A model generated the notes under the pieces. It saw only the letters and a list, made by a program, of their open reading frames with translations, was not told the origin of the DNA and did not search any database. Below, in pieces: positions 1-11,399 of a DNA stretch of 64,000 bases. Positions within the stretch are counted from its first letter, which is position 1. The number at the start of each line of letters is the position of its first letter. The position numbers and the translations under genes are program-made. This stretch comes from Phocoena phocoena (Eukaryota; Chordata; Mammalia; Artiodactyla; Phocoenidae). The DNA lies in assembly GCF_963924675.1 (NCBI RefSeq), contig NC_089222.1, positions 868,001 to 932,000 of the forward strand, read 5' to 3'.

Positions 1-1604
1 GGAGCTCAGGGGCACTCTAATTCACAAACCTGCAGAGTTATAAATGACAGCTATCCTCCAAAAATATATTGAAGTAAGCCTGCAAAGGGGACTTGAAAGC
101 GGGGCAGAAATTCAGGAAAACGATTGAAGGGTTAAACTGGAATTGCACTTAAAGAATAGGAAAAGGGGCAGAACGTCGATAATGATGCACTTGTCCAAAA
201 AGTGCGGATGCTTTTTTCTCTAAATATATTCAGGAAAAAACGCATACGCACTTTTTGGCCAATCAAGCAAGCTTGTAAATAAACCTGCACTACAATGAAG
301 TCTCAGTGCCCCCCAGGGCAAAAGGGCCATTTAAAAAAATTGTAAAATCCAGAAACGGAGGACAGGCAATGGAAAACAGGGATCCTTATTATGCTGATGC
401 ATATGATGTAAATTACCGACAGCCATTCTGGAGAAGTGTTATGTGTTTCCTGAAACACGTAAGAAACAAAGCAACACAGCCTATGGCACTTCCACTTATG
501 GTCCTACAGCTTAGGGAAATTAAAATCAAAAACACCCAGCCACCTCAAAGTTTGGGACCTCTCTGTTCACAAGAACCTCGTTTACAGTACCAGGTAAATA
601 TCTCAGAGAGCAAACAATGGATAAAGAAGTTGTGGTACGTACGTACAATGGAATATCACTCAGCAATGAAATCTGTGTCATCAGGCCCGTAGCGGCATAG
701 TGAGTGGATTCAGGTATGGTGATTCTACGTGAAATAAGTCACACATAAAAAGAAACATCATAAAATATCACTAATACATGGAATGTAAACTTGACTACAC
801 ATGAACTGAATTACAAAACAGAACAGTCTCAAATTTAGAAAACCAACTTGTGCTTTCTTATGGAGAAAGGTGCGTTGGAGTGCTGCATAAAACCAGAGAC
901 TGAAATTAGCACAGATACCGTTCCATAAGCCAAATATGTAATAGACAAGACCTACTCCTTGCTCAACGAAATGGACTCAACACCACATATTCAACGCCTA
1001 GGAATATACCTGACTAGGAAGAATCTTAAAACCCGTGGATATTTATGTCTCCGTAAGAGAATCAAGAGTGTGTACAGCGGCATTAACGCAGCAGTGAAAA
1101 TCCGATAAATCCCAGTGTCAAAAAAAAATTTCAAAAACAAAACACAATGACAGTGAAATAGAGAGCAATTCTTAAATAACTCACACAGGGCATGTGATGC
1201 AACCTGGTTTACCACATCTACACCCAGAACTGGGTGAGAGATAAGGCTGGACCCTTTTGGCTGATAGCATTGGTGAGGTTCAGTGAGCAAATGCAGACCC
1301 TTTGATGTCATACTGCCTGGTACCCATTCCATGGTTCCCAGCTCTCCAGGTTCAAGGGATTCTTCCTTCTGCTAAAATTTGCATGGGAAACCCAGAGTAT
1401 GCTCCACCGTGTGACTGGGAAACCTTTTTACATGCATGTCTGTTTTCGTCCCCTGGTACTCAGGTTCACCATTCCAGACCCTTTTCTTACACTCTCCCCA
1501 TTTGGAGAGTCAGTGCCTTTAACCTCCTGTTTGGCACTGTTTGCAATTTCTGCGCAAGATGAACAGGAATACGGAGAACCAATGGGAGACTATCTGTAGG
1601 TGTG
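1..1604 (+). repeat. Diverged edge-type cetacean satellite (copy A, left)
   Basis: This is collinear with the main 1,746-bp satellite monomer but carries many private changes, for example a damaged central palindrome (191-262) and CAGTCTCAAATTT where array monomers have CAGGGTCTCAAATTT. The stretch from about 263 to 1,130 corresponds to the L1-derived half of the monomer; the rest is the non-L1 half. It is nearly identical to 44,090-45,693. The reading frame at 306-692 is the decayed L1 ORF2 frame plus chance extension and is not a gene. It is broken by an L1 insertion at 1,618. Confidence 0.85.
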
Positions 1605-1617
1605 TGCACGGGCAAAT

Positions 1618-2287
1618 ATTTTTTTTAACATCTTTATTGGGGTATAATTGCTTTACAATGGTGTGTTAGTTTTTGCTTTATAACAAAGTGAATCAGCTAT
1701 ACATATACATATGCTCCCTGTGTCTTCCCTCTTGTGTCTCCCTCCCTCCCTCTCTCCCCCTTCCACCCCTCCAGGCTGTCCCAACGCCCCGAGCTAATAT
1801 CCCTGTGCCTTGCGGCTGCTTCCCCCTTGCTATCTACCTTACTACATTTGTTAGTGTGTATATGTCCATGACTCTCTCTCGCCCTGTCAAAACTCACCAT
1901 TCCCCCTCCCCATATCCTCAATTCCGTTCTTCAGTAGGTCTGCGCCTCTATTCCTGTCTTATCCCTAGGTTCTTCATGACATTTTTTTCCTTTAAATTCC
2001 ATATATATGTGTTAGCATACGCTATTTGTCTTTTTCTTTCTGACTTACTTCACTCTGTATGACAGACTCTAGGTCTATCCATCTCATTACAAATAACTCA
2101 GTTTCATTTCTTTTTAAGGCTGAGTAATATTCCATTGTGTATATGTGCCACATCTTCTTTATCCATTCGTCCGATGATGGGCGCTTAGGTTCTTTCCATC
2201 TCCGGGCTATTGTAAATAGAGCTGCAATGAACATTTTGGTACATGACTCTTTTTGAATTTTGGTTTTCTCAGGGTATATGCCCAGTA
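1618..2287 (-). mobile_element. LINE-1 3' end, antisense, 5'-truncated
   Basis: Read on the minus strand, this is the last part of L1 ORF2 followed by a short 3' UTR and an A-tail, seen as a T run near 1,619-1,627 on the plus strand. The insertion is flanked by a target-site duplication beginning TGCACGGGCAA at 1,605 and again at 2,288. The second copy has lost one A; the duplicate block at 45,694 and 46,377 keeps a full 13-bp match. The same insertion with the same flanks in both blocks shows that it predates the block duplication. Pyrimidine-rich tracts at 1,720-1,770 belong to the L1 3' UTR. Confidence 0.9.
2022..2234 (-). pseudogene. L1 ORF2 protein, C-terminal fragment
   Basis: This is a 70-codon open stretch matching the extreme C-terminus of the L1 ORF2 protein, with the typical WIKKMW...TMEYYSA signature near the middle and a VIQSEVSQKEKDK-type ending. 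The endonuclease and reverse transcriptase domains are missing because the insertion is 5'-truncated, so it cannot encode an active protein. It is a useful internal reference for recognising the much more diverged L1 segment inside the satellite monomers. Confidence 0.85.
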
Positions 2288-2298
2288 TGCACGGGCAA

Positions 2299-2648
2299 TT
2301 TTAACACTCATTTCCCAACAGGAAAAGGAATTAACCAAAGGCTCAGCATGCCGTGCTGGAACAAGATTAGGGCCTGAAGCAATCCTGCAGTTTTGTGGCC
2401 AGCTCACAAGAAAGCGAGTTGAGGAAAGGAGCTCAGGGGCACTGTCATTCACATACCTGCAGACTTATAAATGACAGAAATCGTACAAAAATATATTGAA
2501 TTAAGGCTGCGAAGAGGACTTGAAAGTGGGGCAGAATTGCTGGAATCCGATTTCAGGAGGTAGACGTGAATTGCTCTGAAAGCATAAGAGAATTGGCAGA
2601 ACCTCGTCAATGAAGCACTTGGCCAAAAAGGGCATATGCATTTTTTCC
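2299..2648 (+). repeat. Satellite remnant ending inside the palindrome
   Basis: The monomer continues after the L1 insertion (AGGAATTAACCAAAGGCTC, then the stretch leading to the palindrome). The left arm of the inverted repeat starts at 2,619 and is followed for 30 of its 36 bases. Sequence then switches abruptly at 2,648/2,649 to the GC-rich minisatellite, so the satellite is broken six bases short of the palindrome centre. Confidence 0.85.
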
Positions 2649-5600
2649 AGGGCCATCATTCACGGGAGTAGGAGGCTCCCAGCATGCCCCAGTGGCCAAC
2701 AGAGGGCCCACGTCGCCAAGGCGATGTGAGCTAGCCAGGCAGGAGTGACCTGACATCAGAGGGCCCACCTCACAGAATGGTAGGGAACCCAGCCAGGATC
2801 AGACTCTCCCCAGAGGGCCCACATCACCAAGGTGATGGGAACCAGGCAGGAGTGTCCTCACACCCGTGGGGCCACATCATCAAAAGTTGAGGTACCCAGC
2901 ACATGTTGCCTCAAACCAGAGGACCCACATCACCATGGGTTTCGGAGTGAGGCAGGCAGGATTAACCTCACAACACATGTCCCATTGTATACAAAAGGTG
3001 TGGAAACCAGCAGTAGGATCTTCCTAGCAGGCGGCCCAGAGCACCAAGGCTATGAGATCCAGGCCAGCATGAACTCACAACGGAGGGTCCTCATTGTGAT
3101 TCTGTAAGCAACCCAGCCGTTGTGACCTCAGAGCAGAAGGCCCACATCCCCATGGGGAAGGGAAACAAGCAGGAGTGTCATTGCAAGAGTGGGCACACAT
3201 GAAAAAATGTGGGGAGCCCAGCAATTAGTGCCTGATGCCAGAGGGCCCTCATCACCGAGGGGCGGTGGCTCCCAGCCAGCTCCGACTGCTACCAGAGTGG
3301 CGACGTCGCCAATGTGGAGTGTGACAACCAGGCAGGAGTGACCTCAGAGCAGAGGGTCAACCTCACAGAAGTGTGAAGAACCAAAGAGGATCAGATTCTC
3401 ACCAGAGGGCACACATCACCAAGGGAATGGGAACCAGGCAGGAGTGTCCTCACACTAGTGGGGCCACATCACCGAAAAGTGAGGGACCCAGCACACGTGG
3501 CCTCAAACCAGAGGACACACATCACAAGGGAGCTGGGATTGAGGCAGGCAGGAGGAGCCTCAAAACAGAGGGACCATAGAATTAAAGAGGTGAAGAATCT
3601 CGCAGTTGGAACCACCCAGCAGGCGGCCAGGAGCAGCGAGACTATGGGATCCAGGCTGGAGTGATCTCACAGCAGAGGGCCGTCATCATGAAACTGTGAG
3701 CAACCTAGGCGTTGGGATCTCAGAGCAGAAGGCCCACATTCCCATGGGGTTGGGAACCTGTCAGAAGTGTACTCGCACCACAGGGCACACATCAGAGAAT
3801 TTAGGGAACCCAGGAGTTAGGGCCTGACGCCAGAGGGCCCTCATTACCAAGGGGAGGAGACTCCAATCAGGCACCAACACCCAACTGAGGTCCCACGTCG
3901 CCAAGGTGACGTGTGACAGCCAGGTAGGAGTGACCTCACCGCAGAGGGCCTACCTCACAGAAGGCTGAGGGACACAGCCAGGATAAGACTCTCACCAGAG
4001 GGCCCACATCACCAAGGTGATCAGAACCAGGCAGGAGAGTCTTCACACCAGTGTGGCCACATCATAGAAAGGTGAGGAACCCAGCACATGTGGCCTAAAC
4101 CAGAAGACCCACATCTCCAAGGGGCTCGGAATGAGGCAGGCAGGAGTAGCCTCACAACACAGGGCCCATAGAATAAAAAAGCTGAGGAATCCAGCAATGG
4201 GAACCTCCCAGCAGGCGGCCAAGGGCACCAAGTCTATGCGATTCAGGCCACAGTAAACTCACAGCAGAGGGTCCACATCATGAAACTGCGAGCAACCCAG
4301 CCATTTGGACCTCAGAGCAGAAGGTCCACATCCCCAAGGTGTTGGGAGCATGGCAGGAGTGTCCTCGCACCACTTAGCACATATCAGAAAATGTGGGTAC
4401 CCAGCAGTTAGGGCCTGACGCCAGAGGGCCCTCATCACTGAGGGGAGGAGGCTCCCAGCATGTTCCAACTACCACAAGAGGGCCCACGTCGCCAAGGCAG
4501 GGTGTGCCAGCCAGGCAGGAGTGACCTCACAGCAGACGGCCCACCTCAAAGAAGTGTGAGGAACCCAACCAGGATCAGACTCTCACCAGAGGGCCCATAT
4601 CACCAAGGGGACGGGAACCAGGCACGAGTGTCCTCACACCAGTGGGGCCACATCACTAAAAGATGAGGAAACTGGCACATGTGGCCACAAACCAGAGGAC
4701 CTACATCACCAAGGGGCTGGGAGTGACACAGGCAGGAGGAGCCTCCCAACACAGGGCCCAAAGAATAAAAAAGGTGAGGAACCCAGCAGTTGGAACTTCC
4801 CAGCAGGCGGCCCAGAGTACAGAGGCTATGGGATCTAGGAATGAGTGAACTAACACCAGAGAGCTAACATCAGGAAACTGTGAGCAACCCAGTCGTTGGA
4901 ACCTCAGAGCAGAAGGCCCATATCGCCATGGGGATGGGAACATTTCACGAGTGTCCTGGCATCACTGGGCTCACATCAGAAAACCTGGGGAGCCCAGCAG
5001 TTAGAGCTTGACGCCAGAGGGACCTCATCACCGAGGACAGGAGTCTCCAAAAGGATCCAACTGCCACCAGAGGGCCGACGTCACCAAGGCAATGGGAGCA
5101 AGCCAGGCAGGAGTTACCTCAGAGCACAGGGCCCACCTCACAGAACGGTAAGGAACCCAGCCAGGATCAGACTCTCACCAGAGGGGCCACATCACCAAGG
5201 GGCTGGGAAACAGGCACGAGTGTCCTCACAACATTGGGGCCACATCATCGAAAGGTGAGGGACCCAGCACACGTGGCCTCACACCAGAGGACACACATCA
5301 CAATGGGGCTGGGATTGAGGCAGGCAGGAGGAGCCTCAAAACAGAGGGCCCATAGAATAAAAAAGGTGAGGAATCCTGCAGTTGGAACCTCCCAGCAGGC
5401 GCCCAGGAGCAGCAAGCCTGTGGGATCTAGGCCGGAATGAACGCACATCAGAGGGCCCTCATCATGAAACTGTGAGCACCCCAGCCGTTGGGACCTCAGA
5501 GCAGAAGGCCCAAATTCCCATGGGGTTGGGAACCTGACAGGAGTGTACTCGCACCACAGGTCGCACATCTGCAAATTTTGGGAGCCCAGGAGTTAGGGTC

Positions 5601-8010
5601 TGACGCAAGAGGGCCCTCATTACCGAGGGACGGAGACTCGCAGCAGACACCAACTCCCAACTGAGGGCCCACGTCACCAAGGTGATGTGTGCCAGCCAGG
5701 CAGGAGTGACCTCACCGCAGAGGGCCTACCTCACAGAAGGGTGAGGAAACCAGCCAGGATAAGACTCTCACCAGAGGGCCCACATCACCAAGGGGATCGG
5801 AACCAGGCAGGAGGGTCCTCACACCAGTGTGGCCACATTATAGAAAGGTGAGGAACACAGAACATGTGGCCTAAAACAGGGGACCCACATCTCCAAGGGG
5901 CTAGGAGTGAGGCAAGCAGGAGTATCCTCACAAAACAGAGCCCACAGAATAAAAGTTGTGAGGAATCCAGCAGTTGGAACCGGCCAGTAGGCCGCCCAGA
6001 GCACAGAGTCTATGGGATCCAGACCACAGCAAACTCACAGCAGAGGTCCCACATCATGAAACTGTGAGCAACCCAGCGGATGGGACCTCAGAGCAGAAGG
6101 CCCACATCCCTATGGGGATGGGAACCTGACAGGAGTGTCCTCGGCCCACTTCCACGAATTAGAAAATGTGGGAACCCAGCAGTTAGGACCTGAGGCCAGA
6201 GGACCCTCATCACCGAGGGGAGGAGGCTCCCAGCAGGCTCCAACTGCCACCATAAGGCCGATGTCACCAAGGCGGGGTGTGCCAACCAGGCAGGAGTGAC
6301 CTCAGAGCAGAAAGCCCACCTCACAGAAGTGTGAGGAACCCAACAAGGATCAGACTGTCACCAGAGGGCCAACATCACCAAGGGAATGGGAACCAGGCAG
6401 GAGTGTCCTCACACCAGTGGGGCTACATCACCATAATTTGAGGGACCCAGCACACGTGGCCTCAAACCTGAGGACACACATCACCAAGGGGCTGGGAGTG
6501 AGGCAGGCCAGAGGATCCTCAAAACAGAGGGACCATAGAATAAAAAAGGTGAAGAATCCCACAGTTGGAACCTCCGGCAGGCAGCCAGGAGCAGCGAGGC
6601 TATGGGATCTAGGCAGTAGTGAACTCACACCAGAGGGCCCTCATCATGAAACTGTGAGCAACACAGCCGTTGGGACCTCAGAGCAGAAGGCTCACATCCC
6701 CATGGGGATGGGAACCTGGCAGGAGTGTCCTTGCACCACTTAGCACGAATCAGAAAATGTGGGAACCCAGCAGTTAGGGCCTGAGGCCAGAGGGCCCTCA
6801 TCACCGAGGGGAGGAGGCTCCCAGCAGGCTCCAACTGCCACCATATGGCCGACGTTGCCAAGGCGGGGTGTGCCAGCCAGGCAGGAGTGACCTCAGAGCA
6901 GAGGGCCCACCTCACAGAAGGGTGAGGAACCTAACCAGGATCAGACTCTCACCAGAGGGCCAACATCACCAAGGTGATGGGAACCAGGCAAGACTGTCCT
7001 AACAGCAGTGGGGCCAACATCACCAAGGGAATGGGAACCAGGCAAGAGTGTCCTCACACCAGTGTGGCCACATTATAGAAAGGTGAGGAACACAGCACAT
7101 GTGGCCTCAAACAAGGGGACACACATCACGAAGGGGCTGGGAGTGAGGCATGCAGGAGGAGACGCACAACCGAGGGCCCATAGAATAAAAAAGGTGAGGA
7201 ATCGAGAAGTTGGAAACTCCAAGCTGGAGGCCCAGAGCACTGACACTATGGGATACAGGCCAGAGTGAACACACAGCAAAGGGCCCACATCATGAAACTG
7301 TGAGCAACCCAGCAGTTGGGACCACAGAACAGAAGTCCCACATGCCCATGGGGATGGGAACCTGGCAGGAGTGACTCGCACCACTGGGCACACATCAGAA
7401 AATGTGTGGAGCCCAGCACTTAGGGCCTGACACCAGAAGGCCCTCATCACTGAGGGGAGGAGGCCCCAGCACGCTCCAACTGCCACCAGAGGGTCCACGT
7501 CGCCAAGGCGACGTGCGCCAGCCAGGCAGGATTGACCTCACAGCAGAGGGCCCACATCATGAAAGTGTGAGCAACCCAGCCGTTAGGACCTCAGAACAGA
7601 AGGCCCACACGCTCATGAGGATGGGAACCTGGCAGGAGTGCCCTCGTACCACTTAGCACGTATCAGAAAATGTGGGAACCCCGCCATTAGGGTCTGACGC
7701 CAGAGGGCCTCATCACCGCGGGAAGGAGGCTCCCAGCAGGCTCCAACTGCCACCAGGGTGCCGAAGTCAACAAGGCGGGTTGTGCCAGCCAGGCAGGAGT
7801 GACCTCAGAGAAGTGGGCTCACCTCACGGATGTGTGAGGAACCCAACCAGGATCAGAGTCTCACCAGAGGGCCCACATCACCAAGGGGATGGGAACCAGG
7901 CAGGAGTGTCCACACACCAGTGGGGCCACATCATCAAAAGATGAGGAACCCATCACATATGGCCTCAAACCTGAGGACATACATCACCATGTGGCTGGGA
8001 GTGAGGCAGG
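2649..8010 (+). repeat. GC-rich minisatellite, 54-bp units in 11-unit higher-order repeat
   Basis: The unit is about 54 bp with a core like CCAGAGGGCCCACATCACC followed by AAGGGG..GGGAACC and a CCTCAC end. Eleven distinguishable units form a block of about 591 bp. Using CCAGAGGGCCCTCATCACC as anchor, block starts fall at 2,649 (partial), 3,238, 3,830, 4,421, 5,014, 5,606, 6,196, 6,787, 7,433 and 7,700. The 646-bp spacing from 6,787 contains one extra unit and the 267-bp spacing from 7,433 lacks about six. Because 54 is a multiple of three, short frames recur on both strands; they do not look like genes. I do not recognise the family. Confidence 0.9.
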
Positions 8011-9130
8011 TATCTGGAGGGGCACATTTAACTCTAATTTCCCACCAGGAAGAGGAATTAACCAAAGGCTCAGAGTGCCGTGCAGGACCCTGATTATGGC
8101 CTGAAGCAAACCTGCAGTTTTGTGGCCAGCTTACAAGGAAGCGAGTTAAGAAAGGAGCTCAGGGGCACTGTAATTCACAAACCTGCAGAGATAAATGACA
8201 GCTATTGGCAAAAATATATCGAAGTAAGTCTGCAAAGAGGACTTGAAAACGAGGCAGAATTGCAGGAATCATATTTCAAGAGGTAGATTGGAATTGCATT
8301 TAAAGCATATGAAAAGCGGCAGATCTTTGACAGTGATGCACATGGACAAAAAGTGCGTATACATTTTTCCTGAATATATTCAGGAAAAAACGCATATGAA
8401 CATTTTGGCCAACCAAGCACTCCAGCAATGGAAATCCACACTACAATGAAGTCACATTTCCCATTCGTCAAAAAGGCCATCTGAATAAAGTGTAAAAACC
8501 AGAAACACAGGACAGGCCATGGAGAACAGGGAGCCGTGTTATGCTGATGGGCGGGATGTAAATTGCCAACAGACACTCTGGAGATGTTCATGGTGTATCC
8601 TGAAACATCTAAAAAACAAAGCTACAGAGCCTAGGGCACTTCCACTTTTGGCCCTATAGCTTAGGAAAATTAAAATCAACAAGACACAGCCAACACAAAA
8701 TTTAGGGCTGCTGTGTTTACAAGAACCTCGAGTCCAGTACAAATTAAATATCCCAGAAAGAAAAAAATGGATAAAGAAGTTGTGCTACTTACGTACAACG
8801 GAATATCACTCAGCAGTGAAATCAATGTCATCAGGCCTGTAGCAGCAAATTGAGTGGATTTAATTATGATGATTCTAAGAGAAATATGTCACACAAAGAA
8901 AGATAATTATCATAAGATATCACTAATAGAGGGAGTGTAAACTTGGCTACACATAAACTGAATTACAAAACCGAACAGAGTCTCACATTTAGATAAAAAC
9001 CTTATGCTTGCTTAAGGGGAAAGTTGAGTTGGGCTGCTGTATAAAAACAGATTGAAATTAGCACACATACCATTCCATAAGCCAAATACGTAATAAAGAA
9101 GACCTACTCTTTGCTCAACGAAATAGACTC
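8011..9130 (+). repeat. Diverged satellite fragment
   Basis: Satellite resumes in the non-L1 half (TTTCCCACCAGGAAGAGGAA), passes through a decayed palindrome (8,342-8,412) and the L1-derived half, and stops at about 9,130 after CTCAACGAAATAGACTCA. The divergence from array monomers is clearly higher than between array monomers. The left junction has only a short AGG overlap with the minisatellite. Confidence 0.85.
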
Positions 9131-9869
9131 ATCCATGGTGTATCACCTCACACCTATTAGAATGGGCATCATCAGAAAATCTACAAACAACAAATGCTGG
9201 AAACGGTGTGGAGATAAGGAATCCTCTTCCACTATTGTTGGGAACGTAACTTGATACAGTCACTGTGGAGAACATTATGGAGTTTCTTATAAAACTAAGA
9301 ATAGAATTACCATATGATACAGCAATCCCTCTACTGGGCATATACCCAGACAAAACCATAAATCAAAAAGAGACATTCACCACAATGTTCATTGCATCAC
9401 TATTTACACTATCCAGGAAATGGAAGCAACCTAAATGCCCACAGACAGACGAATGCATAAAGATGTGGTACATATATAAAATGGAATATTACTAAGCCAT
9501 AAAAAGGAATGAAATTGGGACATTTGTAGAGACGTTGATGGATCTAGAGACTGTCATACAGAGTGAAGTAAGTCAGAAAGAGAAAAACAAATCTTGTATA
9601 TTAATGCATATATGTGGAACCTAGAAAAATTGTACAGATGAACCGTTTTGCAAGGCAGAAATAGAGCAATACATGTATACAACAAACGTATGGACAACAA
9701 GGGGGGAAAGCTGTTGGGGATGGTGGTGGGAGGAGTTGAGATATTGGGATTGGTATGTATACATTTATATGTATAAAGTAGATAACCAAAAACAACCTGC
9801 TGTATAAAAATATAAAATTAAATTCAAAATACAAAAATAAAATTAAAAAAAGTAAAACAGAAAAAATAT
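9131..9869 (+). mobile_element. LINE-1 3' end, sense strand
   Basis: L1 ORF2 3' end plus 3' UTR, ending in an A-rich tail at about 9,825-9,869. It begins at the GTATCACCTCACACC motif, close to the L1 coordinate at which L1 similarity begins inside the satellite monomer. It therefore lies as a second, less diverged L1 segment directly behind the satellite's own L1 segment. I could not define a target-site duplication. Duplicated at 53,219-53,957. Confidence 0.85.
9265..9495 (+). pseudogene. L1 ORF2 protein, C-terminal fragment
   Basis: A 76-codon open stretch in the sense L1 covers the C-terminal part of ORF2 (LPYDTAIPLLGIYPDK motif, then KWKQPKCPQTDECIKMWYI). It is cut by a stop at a TACTAAG position in the MEYY motif. 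It lacks all catalytic domains. Confidence 0.85.
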
Positions 9870-10415
9870 TCTTCCCTTCACATACATGTATTTATATGAA
9901 TAAATTATTTCCATGCTTATATCTGTAAATACACAAAAGAGGAATAAAATCTACCTTGAACCAAAAACGAAAAAAAGATTTAAAAGAACAGAACCCACCA
10001 GTTACACAGAGGAAAACCGTTTCAGGGCACTTGCTCCAATTGCAAAGAATTCTGAAGTTGGTCAGTGGTGGGGAATCATCTCCCATTCAGCCAGCATGCT
10101 CCTCGCAACAAGCGTCCTCACTGCAAAGCTGGGGGACCGTGCCGAGGTATCTGTGAGTAAACGTGGGCCGAGCCCCAGGCCAGCTGCTGCTGAAATGTTC
10201 CCACCCTTCCAAGGCTAAACACCTGAATATGTGCAAGGACTTGAAAACCTAGAGGAAGGGCCATGGAGCCACATGAGGGACAGCATGCCAGCCGACTTGG
10301 TGCCTGCAGGCCAGCCAGGATGGTCCTGGCCCTGGGTGCTCTTCTGGAAGCTCTCCATTTCCCTGCCTGAGATACCCCTGCTGTCCCGGCCCCCACTGCT
10401 TTCTTCCTTCCTCAC
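9870..10415. other. Low-copy sequence, nothing recognised
   Basis: AT-rich up to about 10,000, then GC-richer. There are open stretches on both strands of up to about 110 codons, but none resembles a known family. If the minus-strand first exon proposed at 10,416-10,481 is real, this would be the start of its intron. Confidence 0.4.
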
Positions 10416-10481
10416 CTGTGCCCAGGGAGAAATTCCAGCGGCAGGTGTGGGTGACACATCCTCTTCTTTAGCAGGTAGCAT
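10416..10481 (-). pseudogene. Possible first coding exon fragment
   Basis: On the minus strand an ATG at 10,481 lies in a good context (A at -3). It opens 22 codons ending at a consensus-like splice donor (CACAG|GTGAGG, intron starting at 10,415). The predicted peptide starts MLPAKEED and is not hydrophobic. I do not recognise the gene, and no second exon can be identified in the window, so at best this is a stranded gene fragment carried inside heterochromatin. It could also be chance. Confidence 0.25.
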
Positions 10482-10599
10482 CTTGGCAACTGCTGCAGAA
10501 AGTCCAGCAGAGCCCCACTCACACTGGGACACCCACAAAGCCGTGGCCTCTCACTCCCTCCCACCAGCCCAGCCCCGAGACTGCTGACAGGGCAGAGAA

Positions 10600-10719
10600 A
10601 AAGGCGTCAGGCACAGCTGCAGGGGCTCTTGCTGCCTGGAGCGGTGTTTATATTGATCTCAACCCAGGCACACCTGGGGAGGGCTGGCCAGCACGGTCAG
10701 GCTTCCCAAGCCAGCCAAT
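10600..10719 (-). promoter_or_regulatory. Possible TATA/CCAAT promoter, minus strand
   Basis: Minus-strand ATTGGC (10,714-10,719) lies about 62 bp upstream of TATAAA (10,647-10,652). E-box-like CAGGTG and CAGCTG hexamers lie nearby. A start about 30 bp downstream of the TATA element would give a leader of roughly 135 nt before the ATG at 10,481. The order and spacing are promoter-like, but this is inference from motifs only. Confidence 0.3.
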
Positions 10720-11399
10720 AATCACCCCTCAGGGGCTCACAGTTGCTGAAAATGGAACTTGCTGAATTGGCCAGGTCCAAGGAACAGGTGTGGGCTCCTG
10801 AGAGTCAGGATAGACAAGGGGCTGCAGCTCTGGCTTGTTTTCTAATTATATTATCTGGCCCATGAGTGGGAGACAACTTCAAGAAAACCCTCTCCTAATG
10901 AGAGGAACCCAGGAGTCAGGGAGAGGAGGGGTGGGTGGTGGTTGGAGACAGAGGCCTGGTGCCCCGGGTGCAGTGGAAGTCTCTGGAAGACCAGGTGGAG
11001 GAGGCCGCACAGAGTGATGCCCAGGGTCACAGACCTGTCAGAGCTGCTGTTTGTTAGTTCAAGTCCTGCTCTGAGGTGCTCTGTGTCAGATCTGAGCGAC
11101 AGGTGAGCTGGGAGTGCTCTGCAATGAGGGCTATGTGCACGGTTCCTGTGTGCCCAGCCCTGCCAAGGTACCTGCAAGGGTAGCTCTGTATCCTGGGAGG
11201 GGCCTGAACACGGGAGCCCCATGGACTGCAGAGGACCTGCCCAGGGAATCCCATATCCTGGGAGGGGCCTGAACACGAGAGCCCCGTGGGCTGGGGTGGG
11301 GGTAGGGTACCTGCCCAGGTGAGCTCCATATCCTGGGATTGGCCTGACCTCGAGAGCCCCATGGGCTGCTGGAGTCCTGGTAAAGATGTCAGGACAGTC
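10720..11399. other. Low-copy GC-rich stretch
   Basis: No gene is recognised. It holds purine-rich tracts around 10,910-10,960 and the small tandem repeat described at 11,189-11,375. The frames on the minus strand are shadows of that repeat. Confidence 0.4.
11189..11375 (+). repeat. Three-copy 65-75 bp tandem repeat
   Basis: TATCCTGGGAGGGGCCTGA and a following AGCCCC.TGG core recur at 11,189, 11,254 and 11,329, with a variable spacer containing CCTGCCCAGG. The copies are imperfect. Confidence 0.75.

Noticed and set aside
4896..5258. Histidine- and glycine-rich frames of about 60-140 codons across the minisatellite on both strands
   Set aside because: The 54-bp unit is a multiple of three, so open frames repeat on both strands. 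Stops interrupt at unit variants. No coding signal beyond periodicity.
3100..7700. TTAGGG hexamers in the minisatellite (GCAGTTAGGGCCTG) as telomere-like repeats
   Set aside because: One isolated hexamer per 591-bp block within a fixed unit context, never in tandem; coincidental.
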